NCBI GenBank assembly: GCA_008711135.1
Contig: VUAW01000002.1
Coordinates: 186,001 to 250,000 of the forward strand
Source: Rhodobacteraceae bacterium LNNU 3342
Lineage (GTDB): Bacteria > Pseudomonadota > Alphaproteobacteria > Rhodobacterales > Rhodobacteraceae
Reading direction: 5' to 3'
Length of the DNA stretch: 64,000 bases
In this document: positions 56,748-64,000 of the stretch, one piece after another
How positions within the stretch are numbered: position 1 is the stretch's first letter
Layout: the number at the start of each line of letters is the position of its first letter
The notes under the pieces: model-generated
What the model was told of the DNA's origin: nothing
What the model saw: only the letters and a program-made list of their open reading frames with translations
Database searches by the model: none
Position numbers and translations under genes: made by a program

Positions 56748-56831
56748 AGGCAGTCTCCCTGTTCGTCCGGCGGTTAACCCGCGCTCTTGGGATGACTAAA
56801 GCGAATGCCCGAAGATGTTGCAACGCTCTTG

Positions 56832-56866
56832 TTGTCCAAAGGTGCAATTGCACGGGAACTGGACAA
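56832..56866. promoter_or_regulatory. Nested inverted repeat upstream of the PotABCD-type operon
   Basis: A perfect 12-base palindrome GTGCAATTGCAC at 56842-56853 is nested between TTGTCC (56832-56837) and GGACAA (56861-56866). It lies about 85-120 bases upstream of the ATPase start. This is the form of an operator for a dimeric regulator; the regulator is unknown and no regulator gene lies beside it. Confidence 0.4.
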
Positions 56867-56976
56867 TGAGGGGCAAAAACCATGCGCCCTGCCCATCAAA
56901 CTCGCAAGCGACAATAAAAACGCCGCCACAGGCAATCACGTACTTGCCTTGAACGATCTGATCTGGGTGAGAAACC

Positions 56977-57003
56977 AAAAAGGCCGGGGACGCTGCCCCA
57001 GCC
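56977..57003 (-). terminator. Terminator of tRNA-Leu
   Basis: On the minus strand the stem GGCTGGGG/CCCCGGCC (one G-U pair) is followed by TTTTT. It begins just after the tRNA 3' end. Confidence 0.85.
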
Positions 57004-57006
57004 AGT

Positions 57007-57093
57007 TGGTGCGGTCGAGAGGACTCGAACCTCCACGGGAGTTACCCCACAGCGACCTCAACGCTGCGCGTCTACCAATTCCGCCACGACCGC
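57007..57093 (-). tRNA. tRNA-Leu (anticodon GAG)
   Basis: The acceptor GCGGTCG/CGACCGC on the minus strand pairs fully; the anticodon loop TTGAGGT gives GAG; the long variable arm (TGTGGGGTAACTCCCGT) marks class II; the T-loop is GTTCGAGTC. CCA is encoded at 57007-57009. An intrinsic terminator follows. Confidence 0.97.
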
Positions 57094-57233
57094 ACGTCCT
57101 GACTTGGTGGAGCGGGTCTTAGCCGAGCGTCCGGCGGATGTGAAGAGGGAATCTGACAATATTTCGCTCCTCGCTTGCATTTCCCCTGTGGCGTATCGCA
57201 TCTGAAACCACGGGCATGATCAGGGGGCGCGGA

Positions 57234-57881
57234 ATGGTCGAATGGCGGCATTGGGACGGTCTGGTTCCCTATGAACAGGCGCGCGTGGCGATGGAGGAAC
57301 GGGTGGCGGCGATTCATGCCGGAAGCGCCCCCGAGGCCATCTGGCTGCTGGAACATCCGCCGCTTTATACCGCCGGAACCAGCGCGAATCCTGCCGACCT
57401 GGTGGACCCTGACCGTTTCCCCGTGCACGACGCCGGGCGGGGCGGCCAGTACACCTATCACGGGCCGGGGCAGCGGGTGGCCTATGTGATGCTTGACCTC
57501 AACACCCGCGGCCGGGACGTGCGGCGCTTTGTCACCGCACTGGAGGACTGGGTGATCGCGACGCTGGCAGAGTTCAACGTGCGCGGCGAGCGGCGCGAAG
57601 GGCGCGTCGGCGTCTGGGTCGTGCGCGATGACAAGCCCCCTGCCCCCGACGGATCAGCGCGTGAGGACAAGATCGCCGCGATCGGGATCAAGCTCCGCCG
57701 CTGGATCAGCTTCCACGGCATCTCGATCAACCTCGACCCTGACCTGTCGCATTTCGAGGGCATCGTCCCCTGCGGGATCCGCGAACACGGGGTGACGAGC
57801 CTTGTCGACCTGGGCCTGCCGGTCACGATGACGGATCTCGACCTCGCGCTGCGCCGGGCATTCGACAAGACCTTCGGCTAG
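57234..57881 (+). CDS. lipB: Octanoyltransferase (lipoate biosynthesis)
   Basis: A 215-residue LipB, which moves octanoyl groups from ACP to lipoyl domains. The acyl-enzyme Cys is C180 (GIVPCGI) and the general base Lys K153 (IGIKLRRW); the [11 protein letters not shown] loop is at 70-80. The ATG at 57234 is preferred over one six codons upstream because the family begins near VEWR. lipA is not in the window. Confidence 0.96.
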   Translation: MVEWRHWDGLVPYEQARVAMEERVAAIHAGSAPEAIWLLEHPPLYTAGTSANPADLVDPDRFPVHDAGRGGQYTYHGPGQRVAYVMLDLNTRGRDVRRFVTALEDWVIATLAEFNVRGERREGRVGVWVVRDDKPPAPDGSAREDKIAAIGIKLRRWISFHGISINLDPDLSHFEGIVPCGIREHGVTSLVDLGLPVTMTDLDLALRRAFDKTFG

Positions 57882-57971
57882 CGGCAGTGGCCGATGGTCG
57901 CAGTGCACGCGCCGCTGGCCCTCGTATAGATCGCGCGCGTCCAGAACCGGACCCCGCAGACGGAACATGTC

Positions 57972-58385
57972 ATGCCCAGACTCCTGATCGCCGCAGCCCT
58001 TGCCGCAGCCACACTTGCCTCGCCCGCCCTGGCCGAGGGTGATGCCCGCGCCTTTGCGAAATGCCGCGCCTGCCATTCGGTCACTGCCCCCGACGGAACC
58101 GTGATCTATCGCGGCGGCCGCACCGGTCCTGACCTTTATGGCGTCATCGGACGTCAGGCAGGCAGCCTTGACGGTTACCGGTATTCACCGTCCTTGGCCG
58201 CCGCAGGCGAAGCTGGCCTCGTCTGGGACGAGCAGACGCTGACGGCATTCCTTGCCGATCCGACCGCCTTCCTGCGGGCGCACCTGGAAGACGGCCGCGC
58301 GCGCAGCAACATGAGCTTCAAGCTTGCCTCCGGCGCCCCGGACATTCTAGCCTACCTGCAGTCTGTCACGGACGAAGCGTCCTGA
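57972..58385 (+). CDS. c-type cytochrome (cytochrome c2/c550-like)
   Basis: A 137-residue periplasmic cytochrome c. The signal peptide ends at ALA21, the heme motif CRACH is at 31-35 and M114 (RSNMSFKL) is the likely axial ligand. GPDLYGVIGRQAG and the following YSPSL resemble cytochrome c2/c550. It lies just upstream of ctaD, so it may donate electrons to the aa3 oxidase, but this is inferred from position. Confidence 0.9.
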   Translation: MPRLLIAAALAAATLASPALAEGDARAFAKCRACHSVTAPDGTVIYRGGRTGPDLYGVIGRQAGSLDGYRYSPSLAAAGEAGLVWDEQTLTAFLADPTAFLRAHLEDGRARSNMSFKLASGAPDILAYLQSVTDEAS

Positions 58386-58517
58386 GGGGCTTGAAAATCG
58401 CCCCCTGCGACACGTCGGTCATTGCCGAGGTGCGGCCGACAATCTAGAAAGGGCGCGGAACGCATAGCCCGACACTACGCGCCGGGCCATCGAGAATCAA
58501 TGAAACGGGAGTCGACC

Positions 58518-60188
58518 ATGGCCGACGCAGCCACACATGGCCACGAGGGACATGACAACCGCGGGTTCTTCACCCGATGGTTCATGTCAACGAACCACAA
58601 GGATATCGGTATCCTTTACCTCTTCACCGCAGCGATCGTCGGCTTCATCTCGGTTGCCTTCACGGTCTACATGCGGATGGAGCTCATGGATCCGGGTGTG
58701 CAGTACATGTGCATGGAAGGCGCGCGGCTGCTGCCGGCGGCGGACGAATGCACGCCCAACGGCCACCTGTGGAACGTGCTGATCACCGCCCACGGCGTGC
58801 TCATGATGTTCTTCGTCGTGATTCCGGCGCTGTTCGGCGGCTTTGGCAACTACTTCATGCCGCTGATGATCGGTGCCCCGGACATGGCGTTCCCGCGGCT
58901 GAACAACCTGTCCTACTGGCTCTATGTGGCGGGTTCGGCGCTGGCCGTCGCCTCGGTCGTCAGCCCCGGCGGCAATGACCAGCTTGGCGCGGGCGTGGGC
59001 TGGGTTCTTTACCCGCCGCTGTCCACGAACGAAGGCGGCTATGCGATGGACCTCGCCATCTTCGCGGTGCACGTTTCGGGCGCCTCGTCGATCGTGGGTG
59101 CGATCAACATCATCACCACCTTCCTGAACATGCGCGCCCCTGGCATGACCATGCACAAGGCGCCGCTGTTCGCCTGGTCGATCTTCATCACCGCGTGGAT
59201 GATCCTCCTGGCGCTGCCGGTGCTTGCTGGCGCGATCACCATGCTGCTGACCGACCGGAACTTCGGCACGACGTTCTTCTATCCGTCGGGCGGTGGTGAC
59301 CCGATCCTTTACCAGCACATCCTGTGGTTCTTCGGCCACCCGGAAGTGTACATCATCATCCTGCCGGCCTTCGGCATCATCAGCCACGTCATCGCCACCT
59401 TCTCGCGCAAGCCGATCTTCGGCTACCTGCCGATGGTCTACGCGATGGTCGCCATTGCAGTGCTGGGCTTCGTCGTGTGGGCGCACCACATGTACACCGC
59501 CGGCATGACGCTGACGCAGCAAAGCTACTTCATGCTCGCCACCATGGTGATCGCGGTTCCGACCGGCGTGAAGATCTTCAGCTGGATCGCCACGATGTGG
59601 GGCGGCTCGGTCGAACTCAAGACCCCGATGCTGTTCGCCTTCGGCTTCCTGTTCCTCTTCACCGTCGGCGGCGTGACCGGCATCGTGCTGAGCCAGGCGC
59701 CCGTCGACCGCTACTACCACGACACCTACTACGTCGTTGCCCACTTCCACTACGTGATGTCGATCGGTGCCGTCTTCGGTCTGTTCGCGGGCATCTACTA
59801 CTGGATCGGCAAGATGTCAGGCCGTCAGTATCCCGAATGGGCTGGCCAAGTGCACTTCTGGGCGATGTTCATCGGCGCGAACGTCACCTTCTTCCCGCAG
59901 CACTTTCTGGGCCGCCAGGGCATGCCGCGCCGCTACATCGACTACCCCGAGGCGTTCCACCTGTGGCACCTCGTTTCCAGCTGGGGGGCGTTCCTGTCCT
60001 TCGCGTCGTTCGTGTTCTTCATCGGCGTGGTTCTTTATACGCTGTTCGCGGGCAAGCGCGTGACCCAGAACAACTACTGGAACGAGCACGCCGACACCCT
60101 GGAATGGACCCTGCCCTGCCCGCCGCCGGAGCATACGTTCGAGACGCTCCCCAAGCGTGAGGACTGGGACCGCAGCCACGCCCACTAA
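58518..60188 (+). CDS. ctaD: Cytochrome c oxidase subunit I (aa3)
   Basis: A 556-residue heme-copper oxidase subunit with about 12 transmembrane helices. Heme a and heme a3/CuB ligands are seen in [10 protein letters not shown], in [14 protein letters not shown], in [10 protein letters not shown] and in [24 protein letters not shown] is typical of aa3 enzymes. GGGAG precedes the ATG by six bases. It stands alone, as usual in Rhodobacterales, with other subunits elsewhere. An intrinsic terminator begins 40 bases after the stop. Confidence 0.98.
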   Translation: MADAATHGHEGHDNRGFFTRWFMSTNHKDIGILYLFTAAIVGFISVAFTVYMRMELMDPGVQYMCMEGARLLPAADECTPNGHLWNVLITAHGVLMMFFVVIPALFGGFGNYFMPLMIGAPDMAFPRLNNLSYWLYVAGSALAVASVVSPGGNDQLGAGVGWVLYPPLSTNEGGYAMDLAIFAVHVSGASSIVGAINIITTFLNMRAPGMTMHKAPLFAWSIFITAWMILLALPVLAGAITMLLTDRNFGTTFFYPSGGGDPILYQHILWFFGHPEVYIIILPAFGIISHVIATFSRKPIFGYLPMVYAMVAIAVLGFVVWAHHMYTAGMTLTQQSYFMLATMVIAVPTGVKIFSWIATMWGGSVELKTPMLFAFGFLFLFTVGGVTGIVLSQAPVDRYYHDTYYVVAHFHYVMSIGAVFGLFAGIYYWIGKMSGRQYPEWAGQVHFWAMFIGANVTFFPQHFLGRQGMPRRYIDYPEAFHLWHLVSSWGAFLSFASFVFFIGVVLYTLFAGKRVTQNNYWNEHADTLEWTLPCPPPEHTFETLPKREDWDRSHAH

Positions 60189-60198
60189 CGGCACGGCT

Positions 60199-60726
60199 AT
60201 GCCAGTCGAATGGATCACAAGACAGGAGGCTCCGGGGCAACCCGGAGCCTTCTTGCATGAAGCAGGGGCCCCGCCCGCCTACCGGCTGCACCTGTGGCCC
60301 CACCGGTCGCTGTCGCAGCGCGGGTTTGCCGGGTTCATCTCGGTCACGGCGGGGCTTTTCCTGCTTCCCATGCTCGGATTGCTGGGGACGCCGGTTCTGT
60401 GGGGAATCCTGCCGTTCTTCGTGCTGGTGCTTTCGGCGCTATGGATTTCGCTGCGCCGCAACTATCGTGACGCGCAGATGATCGAGCAGCTCAGCCTTTG
60501 GTCCGACAGGATCGAGATCGTGCGTCATGACCAGACCACGGGCCGCCGCGAATGGGCAGCAAACCCGCACTGGATCACCCTGCATCTGCATGACAAGGAG
60601 GGGCCTGTCCCCAAGTACCTGACCCTGCGCGGCGGCGGGCGCGAGGTGGAGCTCGGCGCCTTCCTCATGCCTGAGGAGCGCGCCGCCCTGCATGAGGAAC
60701 TACGACAGGCGCTGAGGCGCGTCTGA
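60199..60726 (+). CDS. DUF2244 integral membrane protein
   Basis: A 175-residue protein with two hydrophobic helices (about residues 50-70 and 73-92) and a conserved soluble end (RREWAANPHWITLHLHD; VELGAFLMPEERAAL). It fits DUF2244, whose function is unknown, though it is often near oxidase genes. Codons 10-18 of the chosen start overlap a perfect terminator hairpin. A start at TTG 60253, after that hairpin, is an alternative. Confidence 0.8.
   Translation: MPVEWITRQEAPGQPGAFLHEAGAPPAYRLHLWPHRSLSQRGFAGFISVTAGLFLLPMLGLLGTPVLWGILPFFVLVLSALWISLRRNYRDAQMIEQLSLWSDRIEIVRHDQTTGRREWAANPHWITLHLHDKEGPVPKYLTLRGGGREVELGAFLMPEERAALHEELRQALRRV
60228..60254 (+). terminator. Intrinsic terminator of ctaD, inside the next gene
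   Basis: A perfect nine-pair stem GGCTCCGGG/CCCGGAGCC (60228-60236 and 60241-60249) with a GCAA tetraloop of the GNRA type, followed by TTCTT. It begins 40 bases after the ctaD stop and lies in the 5' codons of the DUF2244 frame. Confidence 0.9.
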
Positions 60727-60909
60727 TCAACCCTTGGCGCCGGGAAGTTCCTCAGCAAAGGTTTCAGCCATCTCGGCCAGTTCTCTCTCAGTCAGGTTCT
60801 CATACATGACCCGGGCAAAGCCCTTGAGTTGCCGAACATCGGTGATCCCGCGACGGGCGAGAAGCGCGGCGCCGGCGGCGTCTTTCCGGGTCTGCGGCTC
60901 TGCGTCCAT
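60727..60909 (-). CDS. Small acidic helical protein, unknown function
   Basis: A 60-residue protein (MDAEPQTRKDAAGAALLARR onward) with several helix-favouring segments and ending AEELPGAKG. GGAG lies nine bases before the ATG. It converges on DUF2244 with abutting stop codons (TGATCA) and lies before the YqeY gene. No family is recognised. Coding character looks real, because the reading frame is clean and codon use is normal. Confidence 0.7.
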   Translation of the reverse strand: MDAEPQTRKDAAGAALLARRGITDVRQLKGFARVMYENLTERELAEMAETFAEELPGAKG

Positions 60910-60996
60910 GAAGCATGCTCCATCATGAAGTAAGTCGGCCGAATGGTTGATCTACTGCAACGACATTGTCGCAAAGTTGTTCCCGGAGTTTTCCGC

Positions 60997-61458
60997 TCAA
61001 CCGCCCAGACGCGCCTTCACCGCCGGGCCAGCCGTGCCAAAGTCCATCTGCCCGGTATAGCGCTCTTTCAGGCGGGCCATCACCCGGCCCATGTCCCGCA
61101 GGGTCGACGCCCCGATTTCAGCAATGGCAGTGTCGATGGCCTGCTCTACCTCCTGGGGGCTCAACTGGCGGGGCAGGAATTCCTCGATCACCCGGATCTC
61201 GGCCAGTTCCTTTTCGGCCAGTTCCAGCCGCCCACCCTCTTCATAGGCGCGCGCGCTTTCCTGACGCTGCTTGATCATCCGGCTCAGAATGGCCAGCACA
61301 TCGGCATCGCTGACCTGATCCTCGCCACCTTCGCCGCGCAACGCGATGTCCCGGTCCTTGATTGCGGCATTGATCAGCCGCAACGTCGAGAGCCTGTCGG
61401 CCTCCTTGTTCTTCATCGCATCCTTGAGCGCAGAGGCGATCCGATCGCGCATATTCAT
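60997..61458 (-). CDS. GatB/YqeY domain protein
   Basis: A 153-residue YqeY protein, a helical domain related to the tail domain of the GatB subunit of tRNA-dependent amidotransferase. The family signatures are RDRIASALKDAMKNKEADRL at the N-terminus and IEEFLPRQLS in the middle, with the C-terminal GRVMARLKERYTGQMDFG. An N-terminal ATG at 61458 is preferred over one two codons later. Exact function unknown. Confidence 0.9.
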   Translation of the reverse strand: MNMRDRIASALKDAMKNKEADRLSTLRLINAAIKDRDIALRGEGGEDQVSDADVLAILSRMIKQRQESARAYEEGGRLELAEKELAEIRVIEEFLPRQLSPQEVEQAIDTAIAEIGASTLRDMGRVMARLKERYTGQMDFGTAGPAVKARLGG

Positions 61459-61652
61459 CGGCTTGTCCGTCCTTGTGACCCCGAAGTTCATACAATAGTG
61501 CGCGAGCAGGCACCTGACAACAGGCGCCATCTTGGTCAAGTCATTGATATAGAACAAGAAGCAAAACCAGCGCCCCCCTTGACCACAGCCCCTCCCGCAC
61601 TTAGGTTGCGCCGCGATCCGTCGCCCCCTCCCGCATCCCCCGGAGAATGCTC

Positions 61653-62813
61653 ATGTGCGCCCAAGTTTCCGCCAAGCCGACTGCCTGCCTAGCCCTTGCC
61701 GACGGGACGGTCTTCTACGGACGCGGCTTCGGCGCTGTCGGGGAAACGGTGGCTGAACTCTGCTTCAACACCGCCATGACCGGATATCAGGAGATCATGA
61801 CCGATCCGTCCTATGCCGGGCAGATCGTCACCTTTACCTTCCCCCATGTCGGCAACGTCGGCGTCAACGTCGATGACGACGAAACGGCTGAACCCGTTGC
61901 CGCTGGCATGATCGTCAAGTGGGACCCGACCGAGCCGTCGAACTGGCGCGCGACGGATGCGCTGGCTCCGTGGCTCGCCCGCAAGGGGCGGATCGGCATG
62001 GGCGGCATCGACACCCGTCGCCTGACCCGCGCCATCCGCCAGCAAGGCGCGCCCCATGTCGCGCTTGCCCACGATCCCGAAGGCAACTTCGATGTCGAAC
62101 GGCTTGTCGCCAAGGCGCGCGCGTTCCGGGGGCTGGTGGGCCTTGACCTTGCCAAGGATGTAACCTGCGCCCAAAGCTACCGCTGGAACGAGATGCGCTG
62201 GTCTTGGCCCGAAGGCCACAAGCCGCGCGAGACCGAAGGGCTGCGGGTCGTGGCCATCGACTATGGCGCGAAGCGCAACATCCTGCGCTGCCTCGCCTCG
62301 GCCGGCTGCGACGTGACGGTGCTGCCCGCCACCGCCACTGCCGAGGATGTTCTGGCCCTGAACCCCGAAGGCGTGTTCCTGTCGAACGGCCCCGGCGACC
62401 CGGCTGCCACCGGCGAATATGCCGTGCCTATGATCCGCGGTGTGCTGGAACGGGATGTTCCGGTCTTCGGGATCTGCCTTGGCCACCAGATGCTGGCGCT
62501 GGCCCTGGGCGCCAAGACGGTCAAGATGAACCACGGCCACCATGGCGCGAACCATCCCGTGAAGGACCTGCAAACCGGCAAGGTCGAGATCACGAGCATG
62601 AACCACGGCTTTACCGTGGACAGCCAGACCCTGCCGGTCGGCGTGATCGAAACGCATGTCAGCCTGTTCGACGGCTCGAACTGCGGCATCCGCGTCACCG
62701 ATCGCCCGGTGTTTTCGGTCCAGTATCACCCGGAGGCAAGCCCCGGCCCGCAGGACAGCTATTATTTGTTCGAGCAGTTCGCAGAGGCGATGCGCAAGAA
62801 CCGGGCCGCCTGA
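61653..62813 (+). CDS. carA: Carbamoyl-phosphate synthase small subunit
   Basis: A 386-residue glutaminase subunit that supplies ammonia for carbamoyl phosphate, used in arginine and pyrimidine synthesis. The catalytic Cys lies in FGICLGHQML and the His/Glu in the YHPEASPGP motif. The ATG at 61653 lies seven bases after GGAG; an ATG two codons upstream is too close to that site. carB is not adjacent; argF lies 30 kb away. Confidence 0.97.
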   Translation: MCAQVSAKPTACLALADGTVFYGRGFGAVGETVAELCFNTAMTGYQEIMTDPSYAGQIVTFTFPHVGNVGVNVDDDETAEPVAAGMIVKWDPTEPSNWRATDALAPWLARKGRIGMGGIDTRRLTRAIRQQGAPHVALAHDPEGNFDVERLVAKARAFRGLVGLDLAKDVTCAQSYRWNEMRWSWPEGHKPRETEGLRVVAIDYGAKRNILRCLASAGCDVTVLPATATAEDVLALNPEGVFLSNGPGDPAATGEYAVPMIRGVLERDVPVFGICLGHQMLALALGAKTVKMNHGHHGANHPVKDLQTGKVEITSMNHGFTVDSQTLPVGVIETHVSLFDGSNCGIRVTDRPVFSVQYHPEASPGPQDSYYLFEQFAEAMRKNRAA

Positions 62814-62817
62814 GCCG

Positions 62818-62833
62818 TTAAGGCCAAATTAAC
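62818..62833. promoter_or_regulatory. Perfect CtrA-type box TTAA-N7-TTAAC
   Basis: TTAA at 62818-62821, seven bases, then TTAAC at 62829-62833: an exact match to the full CtrA consensus. It begins four bases after the carA stop and lies 46-61 bases upstream of the glycosyltransferase GTG start, a sensible place for a promoter element. CtrA is a master regulator in alphaproteobacteria. Confidence 0.7.
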
Positions 62834-62878
62834 CTTGCGCAGCGCAATCTGAGGCATGTCCCTTGCCCGGAGCGCTGC

Positions 62879-64000
62879 GTGATCCCTCTGCCCCGCACCC
62901 TAGCCAGCCCCTCGCCCGCGCCTAAGGCGTTAGGGCAGATCCTGCTGGAACACGGCACGTTGAATCCTGCCGATCTGGTGAATGCGCTGGCGCAGGAAGG
63001 AAAACGGGGTGCACGGCTGCGCGAGGTGCTGCTGCGCCAGGGGATGGTAACGGAACCGGCGCTGGTCGACGCGCTGGCGGATCAATGGCAGGCCGATGTC
63101 GCCGATCCTGCCAGCCACCCGGCAGACCCCCGCATGATCGACGCCTTCGGGCTGCAGACCTGCCTGCGCGAAGGCATCCTGCCGTGGCGTTCGGCCGGGG
63201 GCGTTACCATTGTCCTGACCGCCCGCCCGGAGGAATTCATCCGTCACCGCATGCGGCTGACAGAACTTTTCGGCCCGGTCTGCATGGCCGTTGCCACGGA
63301 AAGCCAGATCCATGCCGCCATTCTGGCCGTGCGTCGGCATGATCTGAACCGACGCGCCGAATCGCGCCCCGCCCCGGAATTCAGCTGCCGCAACTGGCCT
63401 GCGCGGCCGGTTCAGATGGTGGTTCTTGCACTGGTGTTGCTGGCGGTTCTGCTTGCCGTCATCGCCCCGAAGGTGCTGTTCGCGGGCCTTGTCTTCTGGG
63501 CGCTGGGGTCACTGGTGCTGGTCAGCGCGGTCAAGGCGGCCTCGGCGGTGGCACATCTGCGTCGGCAGCCGACGCCCGTCCACCCTGCCCCCATCATCGC
63601 ACGGATGCCGGTGGTGTCGGTCATGGTGCCGCTTTACCGGGAGCCTGACATCGCGCCGCGCCTTGTGCGGCGGCTGGGGCGGCTGACCTACCCGAAGGAA
63701 TTGCTCGACGTGCTGCTGGTGGTGGAGGAAGAGGATGACCTGACCCGCAGCGCCCTTGCCGCCCGGACCCTGCCGGCGTGGATGCGGGTGGTCGTGGTGC
63801 CCCAAGGGCCGCTCAAGACCAAGCCACGTGCGCTGAACTTCGCGCTGGAATTTTGCCGGGGCACGATCATCGGCGTCTATGATGCCGAGGACGCGCCAGA
63901 GCCTGACCAGATTCACCGGATCGTGCGCCGCTTCCATGAACGGGGGCCGGAACTGGCCTGCGTGCAGGGGGTGTTGGATTACTACAACCCCGACACCAAC
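62879..64000 (+). CDS. Membrane glycosyltransferase with MshEN-like N-terminus (cut by window edge)
   Basis: 374 residues are visible with no stop, so the gene continues past the window. Residues about 15-80 resemble the MshEN/GspE N-terminal domain, with two repeats of the pattern L-G-x-x-L-x(3)-G (LGQILLEHGTLNPADLVNAL and LREVLLRQGMVTEPALVDAL). Two transmembrane helices lie at about 178-220. A family 2 glycosyltransferase domain begins near 245 and shows an acidic D335-A-E-D338 motif. MshEN domains can bind c-di-GMP, so control of glycan synthesis by that messenger is plausible. The GTG start at 62879 is the only suitable one found; no strong ribosome site precedes it. A CtrA box lies just upstream. 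Confidence 0.85.
   Translation, partial: MIPLPRTLASPSPAPKALGQILLEHGTLNPADLVNALAQEGKRGARLREVLLRQGMVTEPALVDALADQWQADVADPASHPADPRMIDAFGLQTCLREGILPWRSAGGVTIVLTARPEEFIRHRMRLTELFGPVCMAVATESQIHAAILAVRRHDLNRRAESRPAPEFSCRNWPARPVQMVVLALVLLAVLLAVIAPKVLFAGLVFWALGSLVLVSAVKAASAVAHLRRQPTPVHPAPIIARMPVVSVMVPLYREPDIAPRLVRRLGRLTYPKELLDVLLVVEEEDDLTRSALAARTLPAWMRVVVVPQGPLKTKPRALNFALEFCRGTIIGVYDAEDAPEPDQIHRIVRRFHERGPELACVQGVLDYYNPDTN

Noticed and set aside
57878-58084. Minus-strand Cys-containing short frame between lipB and the cytochrome gene
   Set aside because: Most of it is antisense to the cytochrome gene; the non-overlapping part is about 30 residues with no ribosome site.
58587-59750. Minus-strand frame of 387 codons opposite ctaD
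   Set aside because: Antisense to an unmistakable ctaD; the translation is His/Arg/Asp-rich with no domain.
61689-62729. Minus-strand frame of 346 codons opposite carA
   Set aside because: Antisense shadow of carA.

Overview
This 64 kb window is compact, high-GC chromosomal DNA of an alphaproteobacterium, almost certainly a member of the Rhodobacterales (Rhodobacteraceae/Paracoccaceae type). The evidence is GcrA, a lone ctaD (aa3 oxidase subunit I), the nrdR-ribD and argS-SPOR-nagZ-scpA-scpB blocks, a dacC-tmk-holB-tatD operon, small Rhodobacterales-type proteins, and a CtrA-type box. I see no rRNA, CRISPR array, insertion sequence or prophage. The content is mostly housekeeping genes with a few accessory envelope, signalling and transport islands. 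Assignments rest on motifs read from the sequence; nothing was searched.

Layout. 1-6.5 kb: riboflavin genes (ribE fragment, ribD, nrdR) on the minus strand, split by a plus-strand capsule cassette (kpsS, Wza-like lipoprotein, kpsC). 6.6-14.2 kb: minus-strand block of a frameshifted yjbQ, rmuC, a small basic protein, scpB, scpA, nagZ, a SPOR protein and argS. 14.4-21.6 kb: prpE; an HPt protein coupled to a LuxO-like sigma-54 activator; nadK; glyA; an alpha/beta hydrolase; a small lipoprotein gene that looks frameshifted. 21.7-32.7 kb: lepA, an exported Cys protein, cobB, two copper/envelope proteins, rpmB, meaB, DUF3108, hrpB, argF-argD. 32.8-43.5 kb: rplY, otsB-otsA, asmA-like, gcrA, an orphan ABC-2 permease, lldD, a diguanylate cyclase, trpA, ychF. 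43.6-52.3 kb: a two-domain glycosyltransferase plus an unknown partner, tRNA-Ser, the dacC-tmk-holB-tatD-MBL operon, an AEC carrier. 52.3-64 kb: a complete PotABCD-type ABC operon, tRNA-Leu, lipB, a c-type cytochrome, ctaD, DUF2244, yqeY, carA and, running off the end, a membrane glycosyltransferase with an MshEN-like N-terminus behind a perfect CtrA box.

How the genes work together. Surface polysaccharide genes occur in three places (capsule cassette, 43.6 kb pair, 62.9 kb gene). Three signalling elements, namely the CtrA box with a possible c-di-GMP-binding domain at 62.9 kb, a diguanylate cyclase at 40.7 kb, and the HPt/sigma-54 pair at 16.4 kb, suggest regulated envelope or biofilm output; this is inference. 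Genes are packed tightly: same-strand neighbours often share ATGA, GTGA or TGATG, and six of ten convergent protein-coding pairs end in a shared CTAG/TTAG or an abutting TGATCA. Two genes (yjbQ and the 21.4 kb lipoprotein) carry apparent single-site frameshifts, which could be real decay or assembly indels.
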